Made by a program: the position numbers and the translations under genes. A stretch of 64,000 nucleotides of DNA from Piezodorus guildinii. Lineage: Eukaryota; Arthropoda; Insecta; Hemiptera; Pentatomidae. The stretch covers positions 104,130,116 through 104,194,115 of the forward strand of contig CM041294.1 of NCBI GenBank assembly GCA_023052935.1, read 5' to 3'. Under the pieces are notes generated by a model. It searched no databases. It was not told where the DNA came from and saw nothing but the letters and a program-made list of their open reading frames with translations. Of this stretch, positions 10,499 to 20,805 are shown piece after piece (position 1 is the stretch's first letter; every line of letters begins with the position of its first letter).

Positions 10499-10500
<2 letters not shown>
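10335..10500 (+). pseudogene. LINE family A, RT palm fragment
   Basis: On the + strand at about 10385-10500 the frame reads PLSCGVPLSSSLSPTLLEIYINDLP, the block before the catalytic YxDD of LINE reverse transcriptases (usual form GVPQGS.LSP..F.iYINDLP). It runs into an (AT)n array at 10501, so the catalytic motif is absent. It lies head to head with the - strand fragment at 9160-10325, so the two are separate or inverted pieces. Confidence 0.7.

Positions 10501-10568
<68 letters not shown>
10501..10568. repeat. (AT)n microsatellite
   Basis: About 34 uninterrupted AT units directly adjoining a reverse-transcriptase fragment. Confidence 0.97.
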
Positions 10569-10573
<5 letters not shown>

Positions 10574-11439
10574 GTCTGTACTAATATGATACTGACTGCC
10601 ACAGAAGCCTACGTTAGGCAGCAGTAATTATAACTCACAAAGTAAAAATATGATATTTCATTTTCTTTAGAATTTTAGTTTTGTAGCTTGACTTAACACT
10701 GACTCACTTACATTCAGACTATTTTGCAGGACTTGGTCATTTGATTTCAGATACAAAATTAAAAAAAAGTTATGATCCCAATACTTTCCCTTACTGTAAT
10801 GTCATGTATAGGTAAGTGAAAGTAAGATAAGAACGCTGTTAGACTGAATTTTAATTGTCATAAATGCCTGATTTTAGTGTTTTATTTCATTGTGTCTAAT
10901 CAGAAACACAAACAAAAAACTTCTGACGAACTTTGGTTACACTGGTTTATGCTTGCTATTATATTTAAAAAAAATTGGCAAGAATCATGTAAAGTTTTCT
11001 TCCTTTGAAGATAACCATTATATACTCTTTAGAACATTTAACTAGCTGTAATGTGAGTGTGAATAGACATCTGTAAGTCTAATAGTTCTTGAGATGAGGT
11101 ATTTAAGAAGGTATCATGTTAACAGTTTTGCATAAAGCACATGAGACCTAAGAGAAACAGGTCGGACACTTCCATGGTATGGAGAACATATGAATAAAAA
11201 AACTTTATTTTAATTTAAATTGAAATTGTGCTAAATAAGTTTATTAAAAAAAAAATTGAAGAGGCTGTATTATGCTTAATGTTTTTTTGACACACCATCT
11301 ATGTATGGTTATTTTCTATTAACTATTTTCAACACTAAAGAGCATTAAAAACAAATGTTGAAAAAAATGTCTATGGTTCTCATATCTTTACCACACACTG
11401 TTCTGTACCATATTTTTCCTCTAATAAATTAAAATAAAC
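10569..11439. other. AT-rich non-coding, with a repeat X fragment
   Basis: No gene is seen. At about 10720-10826 a short - strand X end is recognisable (GACTTGGTCATTTG, CCCAATACTTTCCCTTA, AGGTAAGTGAAAGTAA). The rest is unassigned. Confidence 0.5.
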
Positions 11440-11925
11440 AAAATTTTCCTTGACATCGAAGTCGCTGGAACTTAACAAAAAAGTGGTATGCCTGCTTATT
11501 AGACGATGAACAGGGTTTTTCTTATATGAGTCACATAATAAAATTAATGTTGCTCAATAAACGAAAACTTTTTTTTTCATTGAAACCAATATAACTCCTA
11601 AATAGGTAAATGTAGGTCCTAGCGACAAATGTTATATTTAAAAAAATATTCTACACCAAAGTTCAGACCAGGGAGCTGTTGTCAAAATTTTGATTCTAGC
11701 AACAACAGAGATTGAGCGTATAAAAAAATCGCCAGCACTAAAAATATGCCTGCAAAACGTAACTTTTTCATTTAAAACAATATAACTCTAAACAGTATCA
11801 AATTTCATATAACAAACATATTTTTCATTAAATTTGTAACTAGGAAACTATCGTCAAATTTTCGATCCGAGCAACGTGTTACATTCTCGAGGACGCAAAA
11901 TACTTTACACGATTAAAGTTAAAAA
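11440..11925. repeat. Repeat W, tandem-like non-coding copies
   Basis: Contains two relatives of a unit reading CCAATATAACTCCTAAA then GGTCCTAGCGACAAATG then CTGTTGTCAAAATTTT-like text (about 11575-11720 and 11755-11880). Further relatives occur at 12830-13030, 13935-13995, 19005-19140 and 19300-19440. The first 120 bases resemble 15395-15480 (GTATGCCTGCTTRTTAGAC). No coding potential is apparent. Confidence 0.6.
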
Positions 11926-12818
11926 ATTTGGTGCGTGTAACACACGACTTTCACTTACCTCGACTGTTAAAATCAATTTAAAAACTCTTAAATATACTTC
12001 AATTTGATAAATATTTTAAGTTGATTTTAATAAAACGTGTATTCATTTTCGTTGTAAACATATGATTTAGATTAAACAATATAACTGTATTAAATTGTTA
12101 ATCAGCAAGAAGTGTGTTCCCTATTCGTCATTTTATATTACCTTTCACAACTTCGTCAATCAGATAATATTTTTTCTAAAATCTTTCTCTTTTCAACGGA
12201 ATATCACACGTCTATATTACTGTTCTTATTATAAAAAAAAAAAAAAATTCATATAGAAATAATTTTGCTTTTTTATTCTTTAGTTGTTCATCGAATTCGT
12301 CCAACTTGTATATTTAGCTATCCTTCATCAGTGTCATGCTATGGTTATTCTTTTGGAATGTGCAATTAAAATTAAAGGCACTTTAGAGGAAGAAAAGTTA
12401 AAATATCGACATTTAAACCCTGTCAGACTATTTCATTCAGAATGAAACCTACATCATATTAAAGCCCATCAAATTTTACATCGATGCATAGAATTTAATT
12501 AAAATCGTGTTAGAGTCGTTTTTGAGAAAATCGTAAAAAGGTGCAAAATGCATGGTATAAAATGAGCTCATCAGGTAAGTCTATTTTGATGGAAAAGTTG
12601 CTGTCACATCTCGGGCGTATAGTTTTCTTAAATAGGAAATTTCAGTTCCGTATGACTTTTTGTTTTTACGCTATACTTACCATACCACAGACCTTTTTTC
12701 GGGACTGGTCATTTGGACGCGGGAGACCCTAAAACGCGTATTTCCGTCGAAAACTGGAATTCAAAATTTTCACGATCGCAATACTTTCCCTTAGTATATA
12801 TATTTTATATATAGATAA
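11926..12818 (-). repeat. Repeat X, near full-length, - strand
   Basis: Begins with a GGTGCGTGTAACACACG end followed by ACTTTCACTTACCT and ends with GATAAGTGGAAGTAA, so the copy is bracketed by imperfect 14-bp inverted termini. Internal landmarks shared by all copies: CCGTTGGAAAGC-like, CTTTAGAGGAAGAAAA, GACGCGGGAGACCCTAAAAC and GATCGCAATACTTTCCC. The 63-codon open frame inside is not conserved between copies, so it is treated as non-coding. Confidence 0.75.
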
Positions 12819-13039
12819 GTGGAAGTAAAAAACTTACACAAATTTGATATTACAAAAAATATTCTCTAAATTTCTGACATGGAAACTGTCGACAAAGTTT
12901 CGATCCAAGGAGCACAGCTTTTTCGACACAGAGCGTGTCAATAAAGCCCAAACATTTAATAAATATAGCAAAACGTGACTGGTTTTCATTCGAACCTATA
13001 TAGTTCCTTAGCGGGAGGTCCTAGCGACTAATGGACAGA

Positions 13040-13926
13040 CAAGCGAATCATGAATACCTCTATAAGATTTGTCTTCAGTGCATCTAGAAGGTCACATGTT
13101 ACCCACTTATACAGCGAGTTAAAGTGGCTCCTTCCCCCCACCCGCAGAAAATATTTCCTAGGATCATACCTTTACCAAACCATCAACTCCCACCCATTCT
13201 ATATCCATAGTCTCCTTCAATTTAAATCTCAGTCCACTCTCTTGAAACAAGATCACGCCATTCTGACCTTTACGTTCCTACCCACAAAACTAAAACTTTT
13301 GACCGTTCCTTGTTGTTTGTTTATTTAACGTCACTTTATGCTACTACGGCTAATCGGTCGATGCTACAGTGGGAGTCCTAAATTTTGCCTATCCAGGTTT
13401 TATTAGGATAGGGATCTTATCGAGTACCTGACATCGCACAGGCTCTGGACCACCTTTTAACGTCCCCTCCGAAGGATGTCATAACTCTCCGTTAAAAAAT
13501 CTTAGGACCACCTACGGGTTGACCGTTTCTTTATTATCCGCTCTACTACCCTCTGGAATTCTCTACCTACCCATATCCGCCATGCTTGCTTCTCTATCCT
13601 TATTCAAGTCCCAACTTTTTCTGTACCGCTTATTATCCCAAACAGGCGCTTAGTAATTATGATATTGCAATTCTAAGTATTGAATTTTGACTACTACTGT
13701 TTAAATGTGTATATTGTTTGTCAATACATTTATTTTTCATTCTGTTCAACACCATCGTTTTCGGAAGATTTCATTTTTTATTTATTGTTGTATAATATTT
13801 CTTATTTTAAATAATAACTATGTTAATTTTGTCTGTTGATCTGACTTATTATATTATTTCAATTTACAATTTGTTATTCATAAGGGACCCAGTCCCAGAA
13901 TAAAATTTCTTTTTCTATTCTATTCT
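13040..13926 (+). pseudogene. LINE family A, 3' end, interrupted by a SINE
   Basis: The first part (13050-13311) reads NTSIRFVFSASRRSHVT...LYSELKWLLPPTRRKYFLG, matching the - strand copy near 9712-9900. After the SINE insertion the coding sequence resumes at about 13535 with RSTTLWNSLPTHIRHA and, after a frameshift, LFKSQLFLYRLLSQTGA and a stop near 13650. The 3' UTR runs to CCCAGTCCCAGAATAAAA and a TTCTATTCTATTC-type tail at about 13926. It is 5'-truncated and not functional. Confidence 0.75.
13312..13518 (-). mobile_element. SINE, 5'-truncated, with target-site duplication
   Basis: Flanked by TTGACCGTTCCTT (13299-13311) and TTGACCGTTTCTT (13519-13531), a 13-bp target-site duplication with one mismatch. 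The insert is the reverse complement of the 3' part of the SINE at 49228-49515 (shared GGAGGGGACGT, GAGCCTGTGCGAT, AGGCAAAATTTAG and GACGTTAAATAAAC blocks). It landed in LINE family A sequence, so the LINE copy is older. Confidence 0.85.
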
Positions 13927-14801
13927 TTATGTTATATAATAAAAAACATTCTTCTCTAAATTTCTGAAAAGAGAACTTTTGCCAAACTAAATCTTCCAGT
14001 TCCGAACCAATTACAATGATTCTTTTTTTCATTTTGTAGAAAATTTAATTCTCCATGAAATAACTCTAAGAGCATTGGTATTTATTTTTTAATATTCGAT
14101 ATTCGGGTTCTACGTATCTTGAAACGTAAGTATTGAAAATAATAAACCAAAAGCATTTATACCAGACTTCGTTGCTACTTCCTTTTGTTTTCTTTCGATT
14201 TTCATTCAAATAATTAAAGGGAATCGCATCTCTAATACATTATAAGTAGTCGTTTGACCACATAAGATTTTTTTATTCATTTATGTATAAATGCGAATTT
14301 ATGGGTAAAATTTTAATTTTTTTCTCTTTTTTAATTATTGCGGTTATTTGGTTAAAAAACTCTAGTAAATTTTTTCTCTATTTTTAAAAATTTTTTTTAT
14401 TGAATTAAATCGCTTTTAGTCGGCCACTATTTTAAAAACAACTAGCTGATGTTAACGTCTTGGTATTAGGTTCATAGTTGCATGTTCTAGTCTTTTTTTA
14501 GCGAATTAAAAAAAAAAAAAAAATGGTCTAGCAGTTTCGGAGAAATGCAACGGATGGCGGACAAACAGATTTTTTATAATTCGTTATTCGGGTTCTACGT
14601 GTCTTGAAACGTAGGTCCTCGAATTTGGGGTCAATTTTATTGAAAATAAATAATCAAAATTCAAAATCCAGCAATACTAAAATGAATTGTCGGAAACGTT
14701 CTACAGTAATAGCTCCCGAACTATTACACAGTTCTGGTGCCATGTTTTTGGGTTGGGTGGTGGTCTCAATTAAATAAAATTTGATATTTAAATTTCACCC
14801 G
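13927..14801. repeat. Diverged repeats W, Z and Y
   Basis: Begins with a short W piece. At 14100-14620 comes repeat Z (TTCGTTATTCGGGTTCTACG, GGCGGACAAACAGATTTTT, GTTTCGGAGAAATG), whose reverse complement is at about 22000-22560. From 14620 comes repeat Y (CCAGCAATACTAAAAT, CGGAAACGTTCTACA, CTGGTGCCATGTTTTTGG), which recurs at 19500-19620 upstream of gene 1. No gene is visible. Confidence 0.6.
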
Positions 14802-15340
14802 TCGCTGTTTTAGGCTACTTCAACACTTACAGACACACGGTCAAACCTTCCTCTTAACTTCAGAAGGCTCATCTACATGACTATTATAAGACCCATCTGG
14901 ACTTTCGGAGTAGAGCTTTGGGACTCCACTAAGCCACCAACTTCTTCCCGCATCCAATCCTTACAATTCAAAATCCTTCGTAAAAACCTTAACGCTCCTT
15001 ACTTTGTCACGAATAAACTTATCCCTAAAGACCTTAGTGTTCCCTATGTTACTGATTTGGCCCGGACCAGGTATCAATCCTTTCATGACAAACTCCGTTC
15101 TCACTCTAATCCACTAGTTTCAATAATTTCTTCCTCTTCAATTCCTAATAATCCTCCGAGGCGTCTGAAAAGGAGTTGGCTCCGGGACCTTCTAGTTTAG
15201 AATATTTTTAGAGTGCTTCCAATGGGAAGCTTCTCTAGATGTATATCATGTCATTGTATTATCTTACTATCACATTTACTTGATGTATTTTTTTTTCTTT
15301 TTTTAATACAGTTATAAATATCAGTAAAATTTTAAAAAAC
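14802..15340 (+). pseudogene. LINE family B (Jockey-like), 3' end
   Basis: The 107-codon frame 14877-15200 reads IIRPIWTFGVELWDSTKP, then IQSLQFKILRKNLNAPYFV, then PPRRLKRSWLRDLLV and a stop. This is the C-terminal end of Jockey-type ORF2 proteins, where a WTYGIxLWG motif and NAPWYVxN-like text are conserved. The 3' UTR runs to a T-rich segment near 15310. The flanks AAATTTCACCCG (about 14787) and AAATTTACCCG (about 15344) are continuous in the paralogous sequence at 20180-20192, so they mark a target-site duplication. Confidence 0.8.
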
Positions 15341-15720
15341 AAAAATTTACCCGAGGATAAAGGGGCTGTCAAAGGGTCAAACCACCCCTGGAAGACGTAT
15401 GCCTGCTTGTTAGACTGGAGAGAGTTATCCTTATATGAGGTAGATAGTGAATTTCGAACAACTTTTGCTATTAAGAATTTTAGCATTGATATAATCGCCC
15501 TGTAACTACCTACATGCCCAGCCAGATCAAATAAGCGGTGGCTAACTGTAAAAAGACGAAAATAATTCCTTCACCTTGGGATCGAGTTCCGCCAACGACG
15601 GTGTGGCCAAGGACCCGTCCTTACCACGCCTGCTCGCCGAGTCGATGTCCTCTCATCACCAATACAAACCAAAAGGTGTCTTTACACAAATTTTCTTTTT
15701 CTGCTTATTGATTTTTCCCC
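15341..15720. repeat. Repeat Y continuation and a GC-rich island
   Basis: The first 55 bases match the region just upstream of gene 1 (20181-20235: AACCCG, TAAAGGGGC, AAGGGTC, CAACCC). At about 15565-15660 base composition jumps to GC-rich, with CCAAGGACCCG and TTACCACGCC, loosely recalling the promoters of the two peptide genes. No TATA box and no peptide exon follow, so at most this is a relic. Confidence 0.4.
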
Positions 15721-16348
15721 TCCTGTTGCAATTTCATTAAGCAAAGCAATTTATTGAGAGAAAAAAGAGGAGGGTGAGAAACAAAAATTGTGAAAATAAG
15801 AACTACCCATTGGTATTTAGGGGTCCATTATAAAGTAATGCACATTTCATAAGCTTTAATTTCATACATGATAGACGTCTGTAGGTCTTATAGGTATCAA
15901 GATATCTTTGTTCATCAAGATATTTCTCTTACCAGTCATGATACAAAATACCCATTATAATATACATTAATGGACATTTAAGTATTTTCGTATAATGCGT
16001 GGTTTCTGTAACATATACCTTCATAATGTTAAAATTAGATCAATTCCTGTATTTAGGACCCCATGTATTACATGGACAAAGATATTTCGGCACCTATAAG
16101 ACCTACAGCCGCCTGTCACCTCTCATATTAAAGCTTACTAGACGCTTGTTAATTTTGATTATTATGAGTAGTTTGGTAAAATTGACAGTGTCTATGATAT
16201 CGGGCTTAACACTGTTAAAAGTTGAACAATTCCTCTGTTTAAGACACAAAGTATTATTTGGACAAAGATATCTCGGTACCTCGTGAATTTAAAATGAAAA
16301 TAGGTATATCTATTACGTGCTAGGTCTACAAGTGGGATGTTGAGGTCA
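15721..16348. repeat. Diverged repeat of about 185-bp spacing
   Basis: Two related blocks, 16025-16100 and 16210-16285, share ATTCCTSTRTTTA and GGACAAAGATATYTCGG-type text, suggesting an old tandem duplication. An inverted relative (CAAGATATCTTTGTTCATCAAG) lies near 15897-15930. No gene is seen. Confidence 0.5.
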
Positions 16349-16945
16349 TTATGGATAAGTTGATTTGTTAGAAATTGTGTGGCATTCAGGATTTTGGATT
16401 GTATGCGAGAGGACTTTCATGGCTATTTCCAGTAGGTCCATATATCCAAATAGGTCTGATACCTGTGATATAAATGAGTTTTTTGTAATTGACTGGAAGT
16501 TTTGAACGTTTGTCAGGTACACGGTATATTCGTTTCTTGTCCTATCAGTCTTATGTGAGGATTCGAAGTAAGGCACGTGTCAAGATAGAATCCTATGTAT
16601 AGGATTTGTTTCTATAGGAGTAAGTGGAATGTTACTAAAGGTTACTAGGGGCCAGGAAGCCATCGGTTTGCGATGAAGAGTAAAGGTGATTTGATGGTAT
16701 TTGTTAGGATTTATTTTAATGTGAAACCATTCTCCAATGGCTGTGATGTGAGACTAAAGGGTTTGGGGTGCAGCAGTTGGATCATTATGGACGAATAAGA
16801 CACACGTATCATCAGCACAAGTATTGAGAACGGTGATTGGATGGAGTGGAATATCAGCTGTAAAAAGGGAGTAGAGAATAGGACTGAATATACAATCTTG
16901 AGGCACTCCAGCAGATCGAGGAAATATGGATGAGTAGGACAAGTT
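16349..16945 (-). pseudogene. LINE family B (Jockey-like), RT palm fragment
   Basis: The - strand frame 16754-16942 reads SAGVPQDCIFSPILYSLFTADIP and then NTCADDTCVLF, the GVPQGS and FADD blocks of a Jockey-type reverse transcriptase. The catalytic aromatic residue before ADD is replaced by Cys. Degraded continuation (IKINPNKYHQITFTL, NIPLTPIETN) is readable down to about 16600, and a further open frame runs to 16349. Both ends are truncated. Confidence 0.75.
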
Positions 16946-16949
16946 GTGG

Positions 16950-17160
16950 AATAATAATAATCCTAATTTATTCTGGGACAGTCAGTTAGGAATAATATTA
17001 CAGAAAATAAAAAGCGGATTTCAGAGTTTTTAACTTATATGACTATTAACAATAAAATCAAACAATCGAAATGAACTAATAAAATAACTCAGAAGTTTAA
17101 TTCTAATAATTATGCATTATACAATAAAAGTGGCTTTTATTAGTATTTTTTCCTGACTAG
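16950..17160 (-). mobile_element. LINE family A 3' tail
   Basis: An (AATAAT)n tail followed by CTAATTTATTCTGGGACAG and AGGAATAATATTACA closely matches the - strand 3' UTR at 9160-9250. Only the 3' UTR is present. Confidence 0.7.
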
Positions 17161-17224
17161 CGAAATAATGGAGATGTCATGAATAATTTACTGCTTTCTA
17201 GTCAGGGAAACATTGAGTTTGCCC

Positions 17225-17525
17225 GCGGGAGGGTTGATAAAGTTCGAGTAAAAAAAGTATATACAATATATGAAATATATAGTGAACTTAAGTATTGCGA
17301 TCGCGAACTTTTATAATTTCAGTTTTCAACGGAAATACACGTTTTAGGGTCCCCTGAGTCCAAATAACCATATTTCGAAAAAAGGTCTCTGTGTGAGTGT
17401 GTGTGTATGTGTCGCGAAAACTATAAGTTGTATAAAACTGAAAATTCAAATTTGAAAAAAATTTGCGCCCGAGATGTTACAACTTTTTCATTTAAATCGG
17501 CTGACCGGAAGTACTACTTCATAGC
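17225..17525 (+). repeat. Repeat X, 5' part
   Basis: The + strand X start (GAAATATATAGTGAAC, TATTGCGATCG, CGTTTTAGGGTCCCCTGAGTC) runs to about 17525, where it breaks off into a tandem array of 19-21-bp units. Confidence 0.75.
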
Positions 17526-17725
17526 TTTTTTCAGTCAAATTCATAATTTTTTCAGTCAAATTCATAATTTTTTCAGTCAAATTCATATTTTTTTCAATCA
17601 AATTCATATAATTTTTTCAGTCAATTTCATAATTTTTTGAGTCAATTTTATAATTTTTTCAATGAAATTCATAATTTTTTCAATAAAATTCATAATTTTT
17701 TCAGTCAATTTCATAATTTCTTGTA
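17522..17725 (+). repeat. 19-21-bp tandem repeat
   Basis: About ten units of type TTTTTTCAGTCAAATTCATA occur head to tail, with small length changes and substitutions. The array begins exactly where the X copy stops being alignable. Confidence 0.9.
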
Positions 17726-17769
17726 CCCATTTTATACAGTTAATGAGGTTTCGCTACCAAGAACTTAAC

Positions 17770-18010
17770 ATTTTTGTTAAATCTTGTCTATCCATTTAAC
17801 GTCACTTAATGTTACTGTGCTCAATCCGACGGTGCAGCGGGAGTCCTATGTTTTGCCTATGCAGGATTACTTAAGATAGGGATCTTTTACGAGTTCCACT
17901 TTTTAAATCTTTTAAGAGTCTCCTGTAGTGCAGTGGCTAGCATAACATCCTTCTATCCACTAGATCGCGAGTTCAGACCTGGCAGATGGCCATTGGATAC
18001 TTTTTTTATG
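17770..18010. mobile_element. Two SINE pieces in opposite orientation
   Basis: 17790-17885 is the reverse complement of the SINE 3' part (CATTTAACGTCACTTAATG, GGGAGTCCTA, TTTGCCTATGCAGG). 17915-18005 is a + strand SINE head: CTGTAGTGCAGTGGCTAGC, then CGCGAGTTCAGACC, which resemble the A and B boxes of a tRNA-derived RNA polymerase III promoter. The join is head to head, so either two insertions or an inversion. Confidence 0.65.
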
Positions 18011-18031
18011 TTTTCAACTAAATTCATTATT

Positions 18032-18317
18032 GAGAGAAGTTGGTTCAGGGTGCAGTCAATTTAACACACAATTAAGCGTAAACTTAATTTATTGGTGCCG
18101 GCATTATTATAGGCATTATAGGCATTCTTCAGGGTGGTTGTGTGAGTTGAGAAGGCGTCAATCAACAACAATGGGCAAAAGATTATTGATAACAGGTGGA
18201 CACGAACTCGTTATCTTACAGTCTACAATCACCTACCTATCCCATGAGCTATGGAATCATATAATATAATTTAGGCCGATCGTCGGCACCAATACATTAA
18301 GTTTACGCACTTCTCTC
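18032..18317. mobile_element. Small foldback element
   Basis: Ends are GAGAGAAGT (18032) and ACTTCTCTC (to 18317). Inner arms GCGTAAACTTAATTTATTGG (18076) and its inverted partner (18282-18308) enclose about 180 bases. The left arm contains a 35-base stretch with GGGTGCAGTCA that the right arm lacks. The GGTGCAGTCA block is shared with the foldback elements at 1527 and 62572. No protein is encoded. Confidence 0.7.
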
Positions 18318-18334
18318 ATACATACACACAGTCA

Positions 18335-18605
18335 ACCATTGTCACTTCACGATAAATTCATAATTGTTTACATCTCTTTTAAAAGACGAAATAACCAAGG
18401 ATTTTTACTCCCTAAAACAAATATAGGGCCATCTGTTGGTTTGGAACTTGCGACCTTAAGCATAGCTGTTCCACAGGTGACCCTCGATGCATTTTACAAG
18501 GTGTTTGAATCTGCTGGGTTTGAACCAGTGACCTAGGGGATATTAATCCTTAACACCTTGTTGAATGCATTAAGGGTCACCTGGGTGTAGTGGCTAGCGC
18601 ATTGT
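18335..18605. mobile_element. SINE remnants
   Basis: 18360-18490 is a - strand SINE 5' half (reverse complement of GTCACCTGTGGAACAGC, AGATGGCCC and GGGAGTAAAAATCCTTGG). 18555-18605 is a + strand head fragment, GGTCACCTGGGTGTAGTGGC followed by TAGCGCATTG. Both belong to the family whose fuller copy is at 49228-49515. Confidence 0.65.
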
Positions 18606-18606
18606 T

Positions 18607-19000
18607 AAAAACCGGCTAAATATACAAGTTGAACGAATTGGATAACGAACTAAAGGAGAAAAGAGCAAAACTATTTTTTAATGCAATTTTTGTGTTTTTC
18701 AAAATAAGAACAGTAATATACATGTATAATATACCATTGGAAAGCTAACGATTTTAGAAAGAAATATTATCTTATACAAAAGCTTGTAAAAGTTAATAGT
18801 GATGAAAAGCCGATAAAACTAACCGATTAACGTAGATAATAATATAATCGATTTTTTAATAAAACACATGTTTCTATAGAAATTCAATTTAATTAATTCT
18901 TTATTATTTTCACTCATTTTTCTCTCTAACTGTATTTGAATATTCTTCAATCGGTTTTAACAACAGAGGTAAGTGAAAGTGGTGTGTTGCCCGCACCAGA
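18607..19000 (+). repeat. Repeat X, 3' part
   Basis: Starts inside X (AATATACAAGTTGAACGAAT) and runs to the canonical end GAGGTAAGTGAAAGT, GTGTGTTGCCCGCACC, AGATTTTTT. Truncated at its 5' side where it joins a SINE head. Confidence 0.75.
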
Positions 19001-19621
19001 TTTTTTCATTTAAAATAATATAGCTCCTAAACAAGTCCAAGCGACACATTATTTTTACGGAAATAGTTTTAGATTTTCAATAATAGCAATACTAACTCAG
19101 CTTTTTTGACATAAAGCTTGTCAATAAAGCACTTGAGAGAAAATACTTTATTCTTAAAGTAATGCTGCCCAACTGTATTGGGCTGCTCACAACACAGCAT
19201 GCTCCAACTTCATCAGAAATATTTTTTTAAAAATAATTACAATATTGAGATACTATTAATAAAATTACATTATTTTTTTATTACTAAATTATTTCTTTTT
19301 TTTTCATTCGAACCACTAAATGGTAGGTCCTATTGACGAACGTTATGAATAAACAATTTCTACACTAAATTTCTGAAAAGATTTCCCCAAATTTTCGATC
19401 CGACCAACACTAAGTGAACTAGAGCGTGTCAAACTGAGGAGGGAAAAAATCTTACACAATAAAAAGTTCTGACTCTCCAAAAGACAAATCCGGGTCAATA
19501 AAATCAAAATCTAGCAATACTAAAATAAATTTTCGGAAACGTTCTACATCCGTTCTAGCTCCATTACTATTATACAATACTGGTGCCATGTTTTTGGATT
19601 TGATGTTGGTCTCGATTAATT
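19001..19621. repeat. Repeats W and Y upstream of gene 1
   Basis: W relatives lie at 19005-19140 and 19300-19440, and Y at 19500-19621 (CTAGCAATACTAAAATAAAT, CGGAAACGTTCTACATCC, TGGTGCCATGTTTTTGG). The order W-Y is the same as at 13935-14800, so the two regions look like old duplicates. Confidence 0.6.
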
Positions 19622-20160
19622 TTTTTTTCAATATATTTATTGATATTTTCAACTGGATAATAAAATACATCTAGTAATTGTGATACAATATTATACTGTC
19701 ATGATTTACACGTAGAGGTACTACGCATCGGCCGCTCTCTAAAAACTATGCTAAACAAGAAGGTCTCGGCGCCATCTTTTTAGACGCCTCGGAGGATTAT
19801 CATGGATTGTAGAAGTAGCAAGGTTTGGAACTAGTGGATTAGGGTGAGAATAGAATTTGTCATGAAAGGAGTGATACCTGGTCTGGTACAAGTCAGCAAC
19901 ATAGGGAACATTTAGGTCTTTATGGATTAGTTTATTAAGGAGCATTGAGGATTTTGGGTTGTAAGGATTGGAGACGGGAAGGATTTGATGGTTTAGTAGA
20001 GCCCTAAAGCTCATCTCCGTAAGTCCATATCAGCCTTATGATAGTCATATAGATGAGTCTTTTGTAGTTAAGCGGAAGGTTTGAGAGTTTGTCTAGAAAG
20101 TGTTGAAGTAGTCGAAAACGTCGGGCAGTTTCTTGTCGTTTCAGTCTTGTGTGAGGATTA
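19622..20160 (-). pseudogene. LINE family B (Jockey-like), 3' end
   Basis: Reading leftward: NPHTRLKRQETARRFRLLQ (about 20160), LIWTYGDEL followed by a stop, then LNKLIHKDLNVPYVADL and PPRRLKRWRRDLLV and a stop near 19752. The 3' UTR and T-run end near 19622. The target-site duplication is probably GATTAA: GGTCTCGATTAA to the left and GGATTAAATAAAAT to the right. The interrupted target is repeat Y, whose uninterrupted form can be followed at 14760-14790. Frameshifts and internal stops make it non-functional. Confidence 0.8.
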
Positions 20161-20339
20161 AATAAAATTTGAAATTAAAATTTAACCCGAATGTAAAGGG
20201 GCAGTGATGAAGGGTCGTACAACCCTTTAGTAATATTCTCAACAAATTGTTTTACGATAAGTGGAATATGATTTCTTGAATTCGTAATAACGAGGAAACG
20301 CCCACAATAATCGGAATAGATTTTTAGGACCGCTAAGAA

Positions 20340-20420
20340 AGACCGATTTCAAAGGTTGAGGTCAACCACGCCCTCAGGGTATAAATACCTGGTCCTGGAT
20401 CACAACTGACATTGCAGTCG
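20340..20420 (+). promoter_or_regulatory. Core promoter of peptide gene 1
   Basis: TATAAATA lies at 20380-20387. An arthropod-type initiator, TTGCAGTCG, lies at about 20413-20420, some 33-35 bases downstream, the expected spacing. Just upstream, AGGTTGAGGTCA and ACCACGCCCT are found. The box ACCACGCCCT and the initiator with the following CCTCGAGGCAA leader are shared with gene 2. AGGTCA-like half-sites suggest nuclear-receptor input, but this is inference. Confidence 0.75.
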
Positions 20421-20447
20421 AAAACCTCGAGGCAAACTAACTTCATC

Positions 20448-20713
20448 ATGTTCAAGATTGTAAGTGCCCCCTAAAATATATTAGATCTAATATGTCTAAT
20501 AAATATATTTGTGATTATTACTTTGTAAACACAGATTATTTGTTTTTATTTATGCATTGATGACGGAAGTCAAGAATGCAATCTGAAAACTGGTATTAAC
20601 GTAACTTTCTCTTCTAAATATTTGAATTTTTTTAAACATTGTTCTATAAATGACAAGAGAAATAATTCTAATTTATAAAATAATAGCTGACCCGACAGAC
20701 GATTTCCAAATAG

Positions 20714-20805
<92 letters not shown>

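Noticed and set aside
10501..10568. (AT)n arrays as a CRISPR-like or regulatory array
   Set aside because: Pure dinucleotide repeats without spacers; ordinary microsatellites.
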